A stretch of 64,000 nt of DNA from contig VXAZ01018985.1 of NCBI GenBank assembly GCA_013399875.1, positions 1,290,693-1,354,692 on the forward strand, read 5' to 3'. Below the pieces are notes generated by a model. It was not told the DNA's origin, made no database searches, and saw nothing but the letters and a program-made list of their open reading frames with translations. How positions within the stretch are numbered: position 1 is the stretch's first letter; each line of letters begins with the position of its first letter. The translations under genes were made by a program, and so were the position numbers. Below are positions 13,240-22,985 of this stretch, one piece after another. Source of the DNA: Gymnorhina tibicen (lineage: Eukaryota; Chordata; Aves; Passeriformes; Artamidae).

Positions 13240-13927
13240 TGGAGAATTCTTTTCTAAAGAAATTAATATAAATGTCACCTGAGAAAAATCTAACCATAAG
13301 GGTAGATTACACAGTATATGTAATAAAAAAATAGGTGTGCAAAAAATCTGATCCAGAGAAATGTACTATTGTAGTACAAGTACCAATAAAAATAATGAAA
13401 AAATTCCAGGCTTAAATAATAAATTAAAGAAAATTCAAATTCACAAAATTAATGTGAATGAATTACAGGAATACATTATTAAACAGGGAAGTTTTTAGTC
13501 TAACTAGAGCTTATATTGGGACAAAGAGGTGATGGTAATGGAGGTGGAGGTGAGAGAACATTTTGGAAGTGTTCAAGCTGCTGAATTTTATTTTTATTTC
13601 CTCAGTGTGTTATGGAATATCTTCCATAAGAAAATGGAATAGATGATGTTCTATCCTCCTGCCTGTACACCTCACAGGATAAGTAAAGAACTGCTATGAG
13701 GCAATATAAATCCTTAGCCATATGGACTGTTTTTAAAATTATTCCTGCCTTAATTCTCAATAGCAGGAAGAGTAATCTAGTCTTTCAAAACTAGGAAAAG
13801 AATGTGAATAGGTGTTAACCTCAGTTCTTTAGTGAATTTTACTTACCAACATTTTTATATTAGCTCAGTAATAAAACTTCTCAGAAAAAATAAACTAACT
13901 GAAATGTTTTCAGTTTCCTTATCATAT

Positions 13928-14135
13928 CAAAATGGTATCAGGAAAAGGTTTTTCAACCCAGAGGGTGGCTGGGCACTGGAACAGGCTTCACAGGGAAGTG
14001 GTCACAGCACCAAACCTGACAGAGTTCAAGAAGTGCTCGGACAATGCTCTCAGGCACATGATGGTGCTGTGCAGTGCCAGGAGTTGGACTCAATGACCCT
14101 GATGGGTCCCTTCCAACTCAGCATATTCTGTGATT
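13928..14135 (+). mobile_element. CR1 LINE 3' end, 5'-truncated
   Basis: This is the 3' untranslated end of an avian CR1: a GGAAAAGGTTTTTCAACCCAG block, GGCACTGGAACAGGCT, GGAGTTGGACTCAATGACC, and the terminal GGGTCCCTTCCAACTCAGCATATTCTGTGATT. The final ATTCTGTG octamer is the diagnostic CR1 tail motif. The copy is about 200 bp, as is typical of strongly 5'-truncated insertions, and has no coding capacity. It appears younger than the CR1 copies at 28.9-30.2 kb. Confidence 0.9.
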
Positions 14136-16379
14136 TTTTTTCCTAGTGAAAGAATTTGGAATAGTGGCATCTCAGCCAGATCACATTTCTGCTAACACTA
14201 TGATACAATAAATTACTTCTGGATTCTTGCCTATGTTCATTCTTCTCTTAAGTAATTTCCTATTTACAGATATGTAATTTTCTGACAGTTGGAAAAAATT
14301 CAGAGCTGACGTGTGTTCATTTATTTATAAAGGGGGAAGGTTAAAACCTTCAGCTAAAAACTGAGTAATATGGAAAGAAGTGTGTTCAATCCAAATTCAG
14401 CCTGGCATTTAGCCATATGTTGTTTCACTTGAAGCTTGTCATTGCCATTGATATTCAGATGACTACTCATGCAAATTTTGACAATCAAGCAATTGTTTAA
14501 GTGCAGTGGCAGATCAGAGGGAGAATTCTTACCTCCTTGCAGTAAAAAAAGCCTACTTATTAAAATAATTGAACCAGTTAAACTCAACAACCATACACTT
14601 ATTTATGACTTCATATGTATGTTACATACCAGATAAAACAATAATGTAGTACTCAGTTAATAGAAAAACTTAGCAGTGGCCTTGCATTCATCAGGCTAAG
14701 TATCGAGGTCTGAGCTTGTAACTAAAATGCAAATGACAAAGTAGAAGAGCAACTCTGAAGCACTTCTACAATGGTTTAATCAGTCTTACTGAGATATGCA
14801 AAAGAGGGAGCATGGGGCTGCCTGAATTCCTGTATCCTCATAATCCCACCCATTTATCACCTTACAGTGCTCCTGACTATCTCAAAAGGAGTTGACATTG
14901 AAACACTTCCTTAACACACTATTAACACATACCCCATGTATTTCTGTTAAACAACTTCCTATAAAATAAACTGGAACCATAATTGGGACTGAGATTTTCT
15001 GTATGATGGTTGTCTGAAGATGTTCAAATAATAAATATTTTTTAAACAAAACAGCACAATGAAACAATAAAAGAATGATTTCAAACACTTTTTTAGTTCC
15101 AATGGCATCACAGACTGCTTCACCCTCACATTGCCATCCATGTACCTTACACTAAGTAAGTTTATCAAACCAGGTATGTGGCCTGACTGGTCTGTAGTGA
15201 CCCTACCTGCAAAGGCACTGATTTATGTAACACACATCCAGTTTGCTTGGGAGCTTAAGGTATGGCATCCCTGTATCCAATACAAATGTCATGTGGAAGA
15301 TGGTGTCAGGGGGAGGATGAAGTTTAAAAGCCCCCAGAACTTCTGTACAGTCATGTTACATGGAATTAAAAAAAAAGACACACTGAAACCTAAACAAAGA
15401 TGCTTGTGTGGCATGCATCATTCATATACTATGTAAACTAAATAGAAAGAAGAATCTCAGGGGCATTCAGGATAATGTTCTCCAGAAGTTCTTGCAGCTG
15501 TTGAAATTCCTACATAAGTAAAAGGAGCTTTCCTTGAAAACCTTTTATTATACACAACCTAATAGAAAATGAGGCTTAATTTTGCTTTCTATGGCAGAAT
15601 ATAAACAGGCTTGTTCAAGATATTTAGCATCTGCCTACCCTGAGTTATGTGAAGAGTTCTGTCCAAAGCTAGTAGGACTATTCTCATGCTCAGACACCTG
15701 ATTAAGTGCCTTGCTGGATCAGGGCCAGAAACATAATAGTGGGCTGGGTTAAGCTGATTAGAAATGTTTTGCTGGCTCCAGTGGTAGCAGGACCTAGCCT
15801 TTATTGCTACTTTGCAAAATATGGTGCTCAACAGGGGAAAAAATCAGGCACTCTGTAGTTCTTTCAGTATTCTACTGGGTAAAGTTTGAGTACAGAACAA
15901 ATGTAGCTCATTTAGCCCTAACTGGAAATGTGCATTACTGAGAATGCATCTATTTTTCCACATGAAAATAAAATTTGTTGCCTTGTAGTAACTCTTGAAA
16001 TAAAGCGGTTTATTCTAATAGGCTGTCTAGATCCAAATTTTGTGTATTAATAACTATAACAAGGAAGAATATAATTTAAAGAAACTATGAGAATCCTTTA
16101 AGCTTTGTCAGTTTAAAGATGGAAGATGCTTTTAATAAAGTAACTTTAATTTTTTAATTGAATGTTGTTGCAATTAGTATTTTTAGGAACTTGAGCTAGG
16201 TAGCTGCATGGCTTTTTATTGCTGGTATAGGTGGCTCATTAACCAGGGATTAATAGACAAACTGGCGTCACACAGTCTCTGTGTCTCTGGGTAAATCTAA
16301 TGATTCCTGGCATCACTCTTGCTGCAGAAATCTCTATATTTGTGTGCTGCAAGATCATTAACACCAGACTAAGGAGCCC
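14136..16379. other. Unique non-coding DNA
   Basis: No gene recognised. The longest frame (15131-15436, 101 codons) has no visible domain. A short ancient-repeat-like segment lies around 15640-15730. Confidence 0.45.
15640..15735 (+). repeat. Possible ancient amniote interspersed repeat
   Basis: The segment AGTAGGACTATTCTCATGCT followed by CTGATTAAGTGCCTTGCTGG and ATCAGGGCC resembles a repeat conserved in reptile and bird genomes, with blocks reading like AAGTGCTTTGCTGGATC and GGGGCC. I do not assign the exact family. The match is by eye. Confidence 0.4.
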
Positions 16380-16905
16380 TTCCTTCCCTTGTGACAGAAT
16401 TCCTAACAGGCCTTCTGCAGCGATACGTCCCTGACCGACTACAAATTATCAATAGTGATTACAGGATTGCTGCAGTGGGGAGGGGACGGCGTGCTCGGCA
16501 CTGCAGGGCTGGCCAGGCTCCCACAGCCCTCACTTCCCTCCTCTGTTTGCATCTACAGCTGTCTCATTCCTTGTTCCCAAGGGTGCCACAGCCCGGTTAG
16601 AATGCTTTCAATCCACACCAATTGTTCCTTGGGAGCGGAACATCAGCATTCAGATAAATGCATTGGTGTAATGCATCGGTTTCAGCCGGTGCCAGGAGGG
16701 CTTGGTGTAACTTCATGCAGCGTGATGAAGAGTGATAACAAGAACCTGCACAAATGGAAATGTGAACGGGATTTGCTTCTTGGGGAGGACAGTAATTGTG
16801 CTGGGAGTACTTCATCCTTATTTTGTGGGATTTGCGTGTGCACGACATTAATCGTGAATAATTGTGAAAACTTGAATTTGAATGCGTCAAAAGCAGGTCC
16901 AGCCT
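16380..16905. promoter_or_regulatory. Candidate conserved non-coding block upstream of CpG island 1
   Basis: This block has balanced composition, preserved CpGs outside an island (for example ATGCATCGGTTTCAG, ATTAATCGTGAATAATT), TAAT cores and no repeat signature. It sits immediately before a GC-rich island, consistent with a proximal enhancer or a 5' flank. Several frames are open on both strands, but none looks coding. The call rests on texture and position only. Confidence 0.3.
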
Positions 16906-17049
16906 CATTCCTCTTCAAAAAACCAAAAAACCAACAAAAACCAACCCCAAGGAGCGTTATGGTCTGCACGCTTTCACAAGCCCGACCCCACGACTGTTCT
17001 CCCTCTCCTTCCACACCCTCACTGGGATTTTTTCGCCCACCCTCCCCAG

Positions 17050-17268
17050 CAGCCTCCCTCGAACAAAGGGGCCAGCGCCGGGCTACCGCCCTTCGCATCT
17101 GCCAGGACCAGCAGGACCAACAGGGACCCGATGGAAACGGGCTCCCCAAGACCCGGGAGCCCCCCGGGGCCGCGGCTGGCGAGGAGGGCGGAGGAGCCGC
17201 GCCCCGCCCGGCCGCTCCCGGGCCCGCCGGGATGGGCTGGGGGCGGCGGGGGCGGCGCGCCGCGGCGG
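17050..17268. promoter_or_regulatory. CpG island 1, truncated by an assembly gap
   Basis: GC content and CpG density rise steadily from about 16950 and become extreme at 17150-17268, with repeated GCCCCGCCC (Sp1-type), GGGGGCGGCGG and GGCGCGCCGCGG. It ends at the run of N, so its core and probably a transcription start are missing. Such islands usually mark promoters of housekeeping or developmental genes. The direction of transcription cannot be decided. No TATA box or coding exon is visible in the assembled part. Confidence 0.65.
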
Positions 17269-17709
17269 NNNNNNNNNNNNNNNNNNNNNNNNNNNNNNNN
17301 NNNNNNNNNNNNNNNNNNNNNNNNNNNNNNNNNNNNNNNNNNNNNNNNNNNNNNNNNNNNNNNNNNNNNNNNNNNNNNNNNNNNNNNNNNNNNNNNNNNN
17401 NNNNNNNNNNNNNNNNNNNNNNNNNNNNNNNNNNNNNNNNNNNNNNNNNNNNNNNNNNNNNNNNNNNNNNNNNNNNNNNNNNNNNNNNNNNNNNNNNNNN
17501 NNNNNNNNNNNNNNNNNNNNNNNNNNNNNNNNNNNNNNNNNNNNNNNNNNNNNNNNNNNNNNNNNNNNNNNNNNNNNNNNNNNNNNNNNNNNNNNNNNNN
17601 NNNNNNNNNNNNNNNNNNNNNNNNNNNNNNNNNNNNNNNNNNNNNNNNNNNNNNNNNNNNNNNNNNNNNNNNNNNNNNNNNNNNNNNNNNNNNNNNNNNN
17701 NNNNNNNNN
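17269..17709. other. Assembly gap (441 N)
   Basis: A continuous run of N flanked by very GC-rich sequence on the left and a TATC/TA low-complexity tract on the right. Both flanks are hard to sequence, so the true length may differ. Open frames that appear to run through it are artefacts. Confidence 0.98.
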
Positions 17710-17714
17710 TAAAA

Positions 17715-17775
17715 CTTCTATATCTATCTATCTAATATATATATATTTTATATATATATATATAAAGATATCTAT
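17715..17775. repeat. TATC and (TA)n low-complexity tract at the gap edge
   Basis: A few TATC tetramers lead into a nearly pure TA dinucleotide tract broken by TTTTA. Length may be unreliable because it borders the gap. Confidence 0.75.
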
Positions 17776-18505
17776 TAATCTTTAAAATAATGAAAACCGT
17801 TTCCAAATTATGCCGTCTTCATGTGCCGACCTCACCCACCGGTATATAATTAATCCGATCTCTGGTTAGGGTGCTAAAACAGCCCCGGGTCCCACCCACC
17901 CTGCCTTTTTTTCTCTGATCAATTAAATTAAAAATATGTTCAGTGTTCTCTTGATTTTTCTTTTTTTCCTAAACTTCTGGGACAGAGAGAAGAACACGCA
18001 GTGTAGGTAGCAGACCTAGGAGAGAGCAGCCGTAGTACTGGCTGAAGGAAAAGAGAGGTGTTTTCTTACCCATTGCTGTTTTAGCCATGCTGGGATGTGC
18101 AGCTCTCAGAGGCGGTGAAGGCAAAGGGGTCCAGCTACAGCAGTGGAGAGAGAGAGAGAAGACTGAATAAGGCACTGAGTCAGCAGAGTGGGGCTGTGCA
18201 AGAGAAGGAGCAAGAGGCAGGAGCCCATGAATAATTATCACTCCTCTACCCAAGCAGATTGGCTCGAGAGGTCCCCTGACATGACTCCTGCAGAGCCAGA
18301 ATCTCCGGGCATTAAATATTGATCCACCAATGGTGCTGGAGTACAAAGTGCCAGAATGCAGTTTGAAATGGAAATCAGTCCTTGGATGCTTCTCCCCCCT
18401 CGGTCTGGCGTTAATAGTACATTCCATGTCAAATGTTTTATGTCTTACATGAAAAAAGCCTATTGGTATTGAAGGCTCTGCTGTTGCTACCTGTAAAACA
18501 TGCAC
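17776..18505. promoter_or_regulatory. Candidate conserved non-coding block between the CpG islands
   Basis: Unique sequence with isolated CpGs, balanced composition and TAAT/ATTA cores (GTATATAATTAATCCG near 17840, GGCATTAAATATTGATCC near 18310, GGCGTTAATAGTACATT near 18405). A minus-strand frame of 178 codons (17969-18505) spans it but shows no domain and has a Ser/Pro/Leu composition that looks like chance. A short GA-rich run lies around 18145-18160. The inference is from texture and from lying between two islands. Confidence 0.3.
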
Positions 18506-19719
18506 AAATTCATTTTAACGTATTTCATTCCAAAGATACAACAAGAAGAGGGACCATTGCAAGGGATTTCCTAGACCATTGCAGTAAAACAGCTGCTCAG
18601 ATTGTTTTTGCCTCCTGCAAGGGTACACAGATATCCTATACAATTGTTTTATAGTGAATGTTTCTGCATTTTAGTACCTGTTTTAGTGTCCCCAGACCTA
18701 ACCTTGGTCATGCCGAACTTTTCTTAACCTTGGGAAATGGCAGGTGGACCTGCTTATACTCTCAGAGGGGTCTGGAAATCCCAAACCAGGATAAGTGTGG
18801 ACAGAAATCAGTACTTACTTCCCTGATGCACTATGGTAAGAGCCACTGGGAAGATGCGAGCTTGATTCCCTTGATAAAGTGTGCAGAATGGAATCTGATA
18901 TGGGAATTACATGAAAGTGGATGGACATGATCTAAGGATTCCCTACACTAATTTCAAGAGTTCTCTATCCCTGGTATGAGGAAAGCCAGTGACATAACTG
19001 GCAGCCACTAAACAAATGTGGTGGAGGTTAATTGAAATCCTTGCTAGAAACACGACAGTGATGGGACCCGTTTGTACACCTCTTAGGCCTGGAAGCAGTT
19101 GCTGGCCTAGAGGAGCCGGTATCCAAGACCTTGGCACAAAGGGAAGGATGCTCCACCTTTACCTTCTCATCTTTATGCTGTCCAGCTGGAGCTGATTTTC
19201 CTCTTCCAGGGGATAACCAGCCTTATTGTTAAGAGCTTTCAGGGATAACAGTCTCCCACACTGCTGCAGAGAGACAGGGCACAGGGCAATTTTTCAGCTT
19301 GCAATTTGGAGGACACTACTTGTAGATCTGTTTCATGCTGTGTGTATGGGTGGGTGGGAAAAGCAGCGTATTGGCACCATTGTTCTTCTTTGTGTGGGGA
19401 TGTTTGCAGCTGCACAGGCCACGCTGTGTGCCATTGCTAACTGTGATGGTCTCATTCTGTGTGTGCTTCCCCAGAACAGGTAACCCATGATTATGCTTCT
19501 CAAGCTTCCTTGAAGTCAGTGAAGAGCGTCTTTGAGTGAAGCATCACCAGGAGCATGAGCATGAGGTTAGCCTTCTCTTTTGAGACACTAATGACGATTT
19601 CTGAATTACAGAAACTAGGTTTTTTCTTTAAATGAGAATAGTAAAGTCTAGAAGTGAGTTTGGGGAGAGAAACATCCCCGTGCACAGACACCAGCATGTG
19701 AGCTGAGGCGGGGCAGATG
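18506..19719. other. Unique DNA between the two CpG islands
   Basis: No gene or repeat recognised. Frames of 64-90 codons are present on both strands but show nothing family-like. If one island is an alternative promoter of the same gene, this could be its first intron. Confidence 0.4.
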
Positions 19720-20850
19720 CCGTGATGGCTCCCCGCCGAGGTGCAGGCAGAGGGGATGAGTACAGGTATCGGGATGCAGGGCCGGTCCACCTTCCTGAGA
19801 GGCCGTGGCCGCGCGGAAAGCAGGAGGGCGGCCCCGGGACCCGGCGGTTTTCTAGGGTGTTTCACTTCTGGGCCTTTGGGTCTGTGGCTGCGTAGGGGCG
19901 TTGGGTGAGCAGGGGGCAGGATTGTGCCTGGATGTCTGTGACAGGAGCTTATTCCCGAAAGGAAATGGCGAGCAACGACGCAGTGCTGCGCACACAGGGA
20001 CGGCCTCGGCCCAGCCGAGGGAGCCTCCAAGCCCCCACTGCCCGGGCAGGGTGGTCCGTCCCCGGGCGGGGCGGGCCGAGGGTGCCCGAGCGCTCTCCGT
20101 GGTGCTGGAGGCGGTGGCGCTCCCGGGGCCGCAGCCCGACCGGGGCAGGTGGGCGGGATGGGGGACGGGCAGGCAAGGAGGGGCCCGAAGGGAGTCGGAC
20201 AGGGGTCGGGAGACAAGCAGGGCGGCACGGACGGACGAGGAGGGGGCAGGCAGGGATAGTGCGGCTGACCCTGGCACCCGCAGAGCGGGTGAGGGTCTCG
20301 GTGCCGGCCCCGCCCGGCCCCGCCCGGCCCCGCCGCTCCCCGTCGCCCTGATGCCTTCCCGGCACGGGGCGGCACCGGGGCTCGGCTTGGCTCGGCGGAG
20401 CTCAGCTGCCCGGGGAGGGACGTGACACCGGGGCTGCGCTGACACAGAGCATCTCTGCTCGGCTCCCCATCCCCCGCCCGGCACGCCCAGTAGGCAGCAA
20501 ACCCGCCCCGGCGTCTGTCTCTTCTCTTTAGTTCTGATTTTCCTGTTCTCCGAGCTAAAGCAGCGGCACGGGGCGGCCGGCAGAGTGGGAAGGTTCCCCC
20601 GCCCTTGCGGGAGGGACCTCGCTTCCCGCTTCCCTGCAGCCGCCGCAGTGGCAGCAGCGCTTCCCAGCTCCCTCCGCCACCGGGAACGGCGCCTCTGCCC
20701 GATCCCCGGGTGCCCCAGGCCGGGGCCGGGACTCCCCGCAGTCCTTTCCGAGGGAGCCGGCGCGGATTAGTCAGGCCTGGGGGACGGTGACAGTTCGGGT
20801 CTCCCCTTGGAGCAGTTCCCGGGCTCCTGGGGCGGGGAGTGCCGAGAAAG
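19720..20850. promoter_or_regulatory. CpG island 2, probable promoter
   Basis: More than 1 kb of dense CpG and GC-box sequence, with a three-fold GGCCCCGCCC-type tandem at about 20305-20335. There is a donor-like site after a GC-rich segment (AGAGCGG|GTGAGGGTC, about 20288), which would fit a plus-strand first exon. Open frames on both strands are long (up to 457 codons on the minus strand, 19500-20873) because GC-rich DNA lacks stop codons. They are Pro/Arg/Gly/Ala-rich with no domain, and I do not call them genes. The gene controlled is unknown. Confidence 0.7.
20303..20337. repeat. Tandem GC-box repeat
   Basis: A 10-bp unit GGCCCCGCCC is repeated about three times head to tail within CpG island 2. 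Each unit contains an Sp1/KLF-type CCCCGCCC site. It is likely a promoter element or a small GC-rich slippage product. Confidence 0.7.
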
Positions 20851-22559
20851 TGGTGCAAGAAATTGCTTGGCAATCACTGTCATGTCAAATCTTGGCATGT
20901 ACAGGAGCAGTTACCAGACCCCTCATACATCATTTCTGTTCCACTGACTGCCACTTTTTGATGTTGTGTTTCACGTAAATTTTACAGGAGCATGAAATAA
21001 GCTCCACCATGTCCTAGCAAGGCTAGGACTTTTCTTTCACAGTCTGGGCCTTTTCTTGATTGACATTGAAATGCATTTGCAGGCCAGACGACCTCCATGT
21101 CTGTGGCTGTACGGGTTGTAAGGATGTACTACTGAGAAAAACACCCCTGAATTGCTTATAAATAGCAGTAGGGCATAACTGTGGCTTTCATCCCATTTTC
21201 ATTGGACAGTTCTCTAGCCACAGCCAGATCACTGAAAACCTTTTGTTCATTTTCCCCATTTGTTCTTTTCTCCATTTGTTGGAAAAGATTTTACTTTTTA
21301 CCCCATTGCAGACAAGGGAGATGGGGAGGTGGTACTGGAAAGAAAAATGTTTGTGCAGCACTTTGAAGACAATTGCTGCTAAGTAAATGAACTGCATTGG
21401 CACTGAAATGTGAATCACAGAGATGGGAATAGGTCATGAATCTCTTATTCTCTGCCTGTGCTATGCGATTCCACTGCATAGGCTAGGAAGCTTTGCCACC
21501 TTGTTTAGTTTTCCTTAATAACCTGAAAAGTCAGCTTTTTTCCTACTGAATTTTGGGAGAATTGTTTACACTCAACCTTTGTCATAAGGTCAAATGGACC
21601 TTATTTACAGGAGCTGATTTTTTTTCTATTTATTCACTTCTACTCCTTCTTTAGGCCTTCCAGAGTGATTTCTCTTTGTGTCTATGAAATTTCAGAAAAT
21701 GGGTTAGTAAGTACTTCATTATTAGTTTGTTTACACCCCTCTTACTTTCAAGTCCTCGCCAAAACTTATGATAAAAGATATTGTTCAGACTGTACAATGA
21801 AGTCTTCAAAACTCAAAGAAGAATGGTGCCTATACAACCTTAATTACTCTTCCTGTGCATTTATATAATGATAGAGCTTTTAATTATACACTCACATGCT
21901 ATTTTTTTTCTCTCAACATACATAGCAAGATGGATGGTACTCCCTTTTTTGAGCACTATTTGATATTTTATTTTCATTTTGTTCTCATAAAAAAGAACCT
22001 TGACACAGTCCTCTGTGTCCTTGGAAGCACGGGTACAATAAAGATTTTCTTGCAGGAATGTTTGCCAGAATATTTTCCTAACATGGGTGAAAAAATCTTT
22101 TGTCTTGCTTTACTCTTCACAGCAGGTTAACCACAGATTAGATGTTAGCATAGTTTGTGTTTCAATAAGCAGATAAGCCCTGCATATTTTAATGTGAAAT
22201 TTAGAGAGAGAAGACTCCAAATATGTGCATGTGTGATTTTCATAATCTTTGTAACATTTGGAATTTTTTGCTAACTTTTTCTGAAATTTTCTGTAGAACT
22301 GTATAAATATACCAAGCAGATGAAAAGATTAGCTGTGTGCTGAAAACATAGGGAGAAAGAAAGAGCAGAGATATATATTTGTGTATGACTGTGCCTTATA
22401 TCTGAAGCGTGGTCACCATTTTCTTCTCGAATTATATCTTTCTTATCCTTTTCATTTCCGTATGTAACATTCATGCTATAAAGCAGTGGAGTGCTGTTAC
22501 ATTCCCATTAGCATTTCTCCACTTCTGAAACTGTGCTTTTTTTGCTGAGCATAGCCTAT
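20851..22559. other. Unique AT-rich DNA downstream of CpG island 2
   Basis: No coding exon, RNA gene or repeat recognised. Short frames rich in Phe, Leu and Ile read as chance. Confidence 0.4.
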
Positions 22560-22985
22560 CTAAAAATCATCTTGTAAAGAAGCTTGGTAGCGGCTTGATA
22601 AGGCAGCTGCAAACAATGTCACCATCAGTGATTTCGGTTGCTGCTTGTTCCACATGCATGTTGGAGTAAGGCAGCTTTAGCGCTCGCCTGGTTTCATGCA
22701 GGCTTTTATACTTGCACGGCTGCACATGGTGCTCCTTTCAGCAGCATTCAGGATCACCGTGGGGAAGCGGAATAATGGTATTATGGCATTTGTGGATTTT
22801 CTTTTTTTTTTTTTATTTTCATAGAAATCTGTAAGCAATGGCTTAATGCTAGCACGGGGATTGTACATAATGAGATCTCCCTCAACAACCTTGTCCATGA
22901 GATGTGAGCTTGCGCTGTGCAAGGCCACATGATGGGAGTGACTTGGTTGCAGCTAGATCTGTGCTGTGCCAAAAATATATAAACC
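22560..22985. promoter_or_regulatory. Candidate conserved non-coding element
   Basis: A block with retained CpGs (GGTAGCGGCTTGATAAGG, TTTAGCGCTCGCCTGG, CACCGTGGGGAAGCGG, GCTAGCACGGGG) in AT-rich surroundings, interrupted by a poly-T run at 22802-22814. It ends with a TATA-like AATATATAAACC at about 22973-22985. No frame is convincingly coding. It could be an enhancer or a weak promoter. Confidence 0.3.

Larger units (their letters stand above)
8285..13927. other. Unique non-coding DNA with one ancient SINE
   Basis: No coding gene recognised. Overlapping frames of 71-104 codons around 11087-11430, on both strands, come from a locally GC-richer patch and have no family features. A MIR-like repeat lies near 10390 and a perfect inverted repeat at 13211. 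A frame at 12509-12585 ends at a GTAAGC donor-like site but is not convincing. Confidence 0.45.

Noticed and set aside
16455..17735. 426-codon plus-strand open frame (and 276-codon frame at 16882-17712)
   Set aside because: About 147 codons of each are N from the assembly gap. The real parts are GC-rich chance frames without any domain.
17969..18505. 178-codon minus-strand open frame
   Set aside because: No domain, coding-like periodicity or credible splice context. The sequence is better explained as non-coding regulatory DNA, though a conservation test could change this.
19500..20873. 457-codon minus-strand open frame, with 210- and 138-codon minus and 174- and 148-codon plus overlaps
   Set aside because: CpG-island DNA lacks stop codons. 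Frames are open on both strands at once with Pro/Arg/Gly/Ala-rich composition and no family motif.
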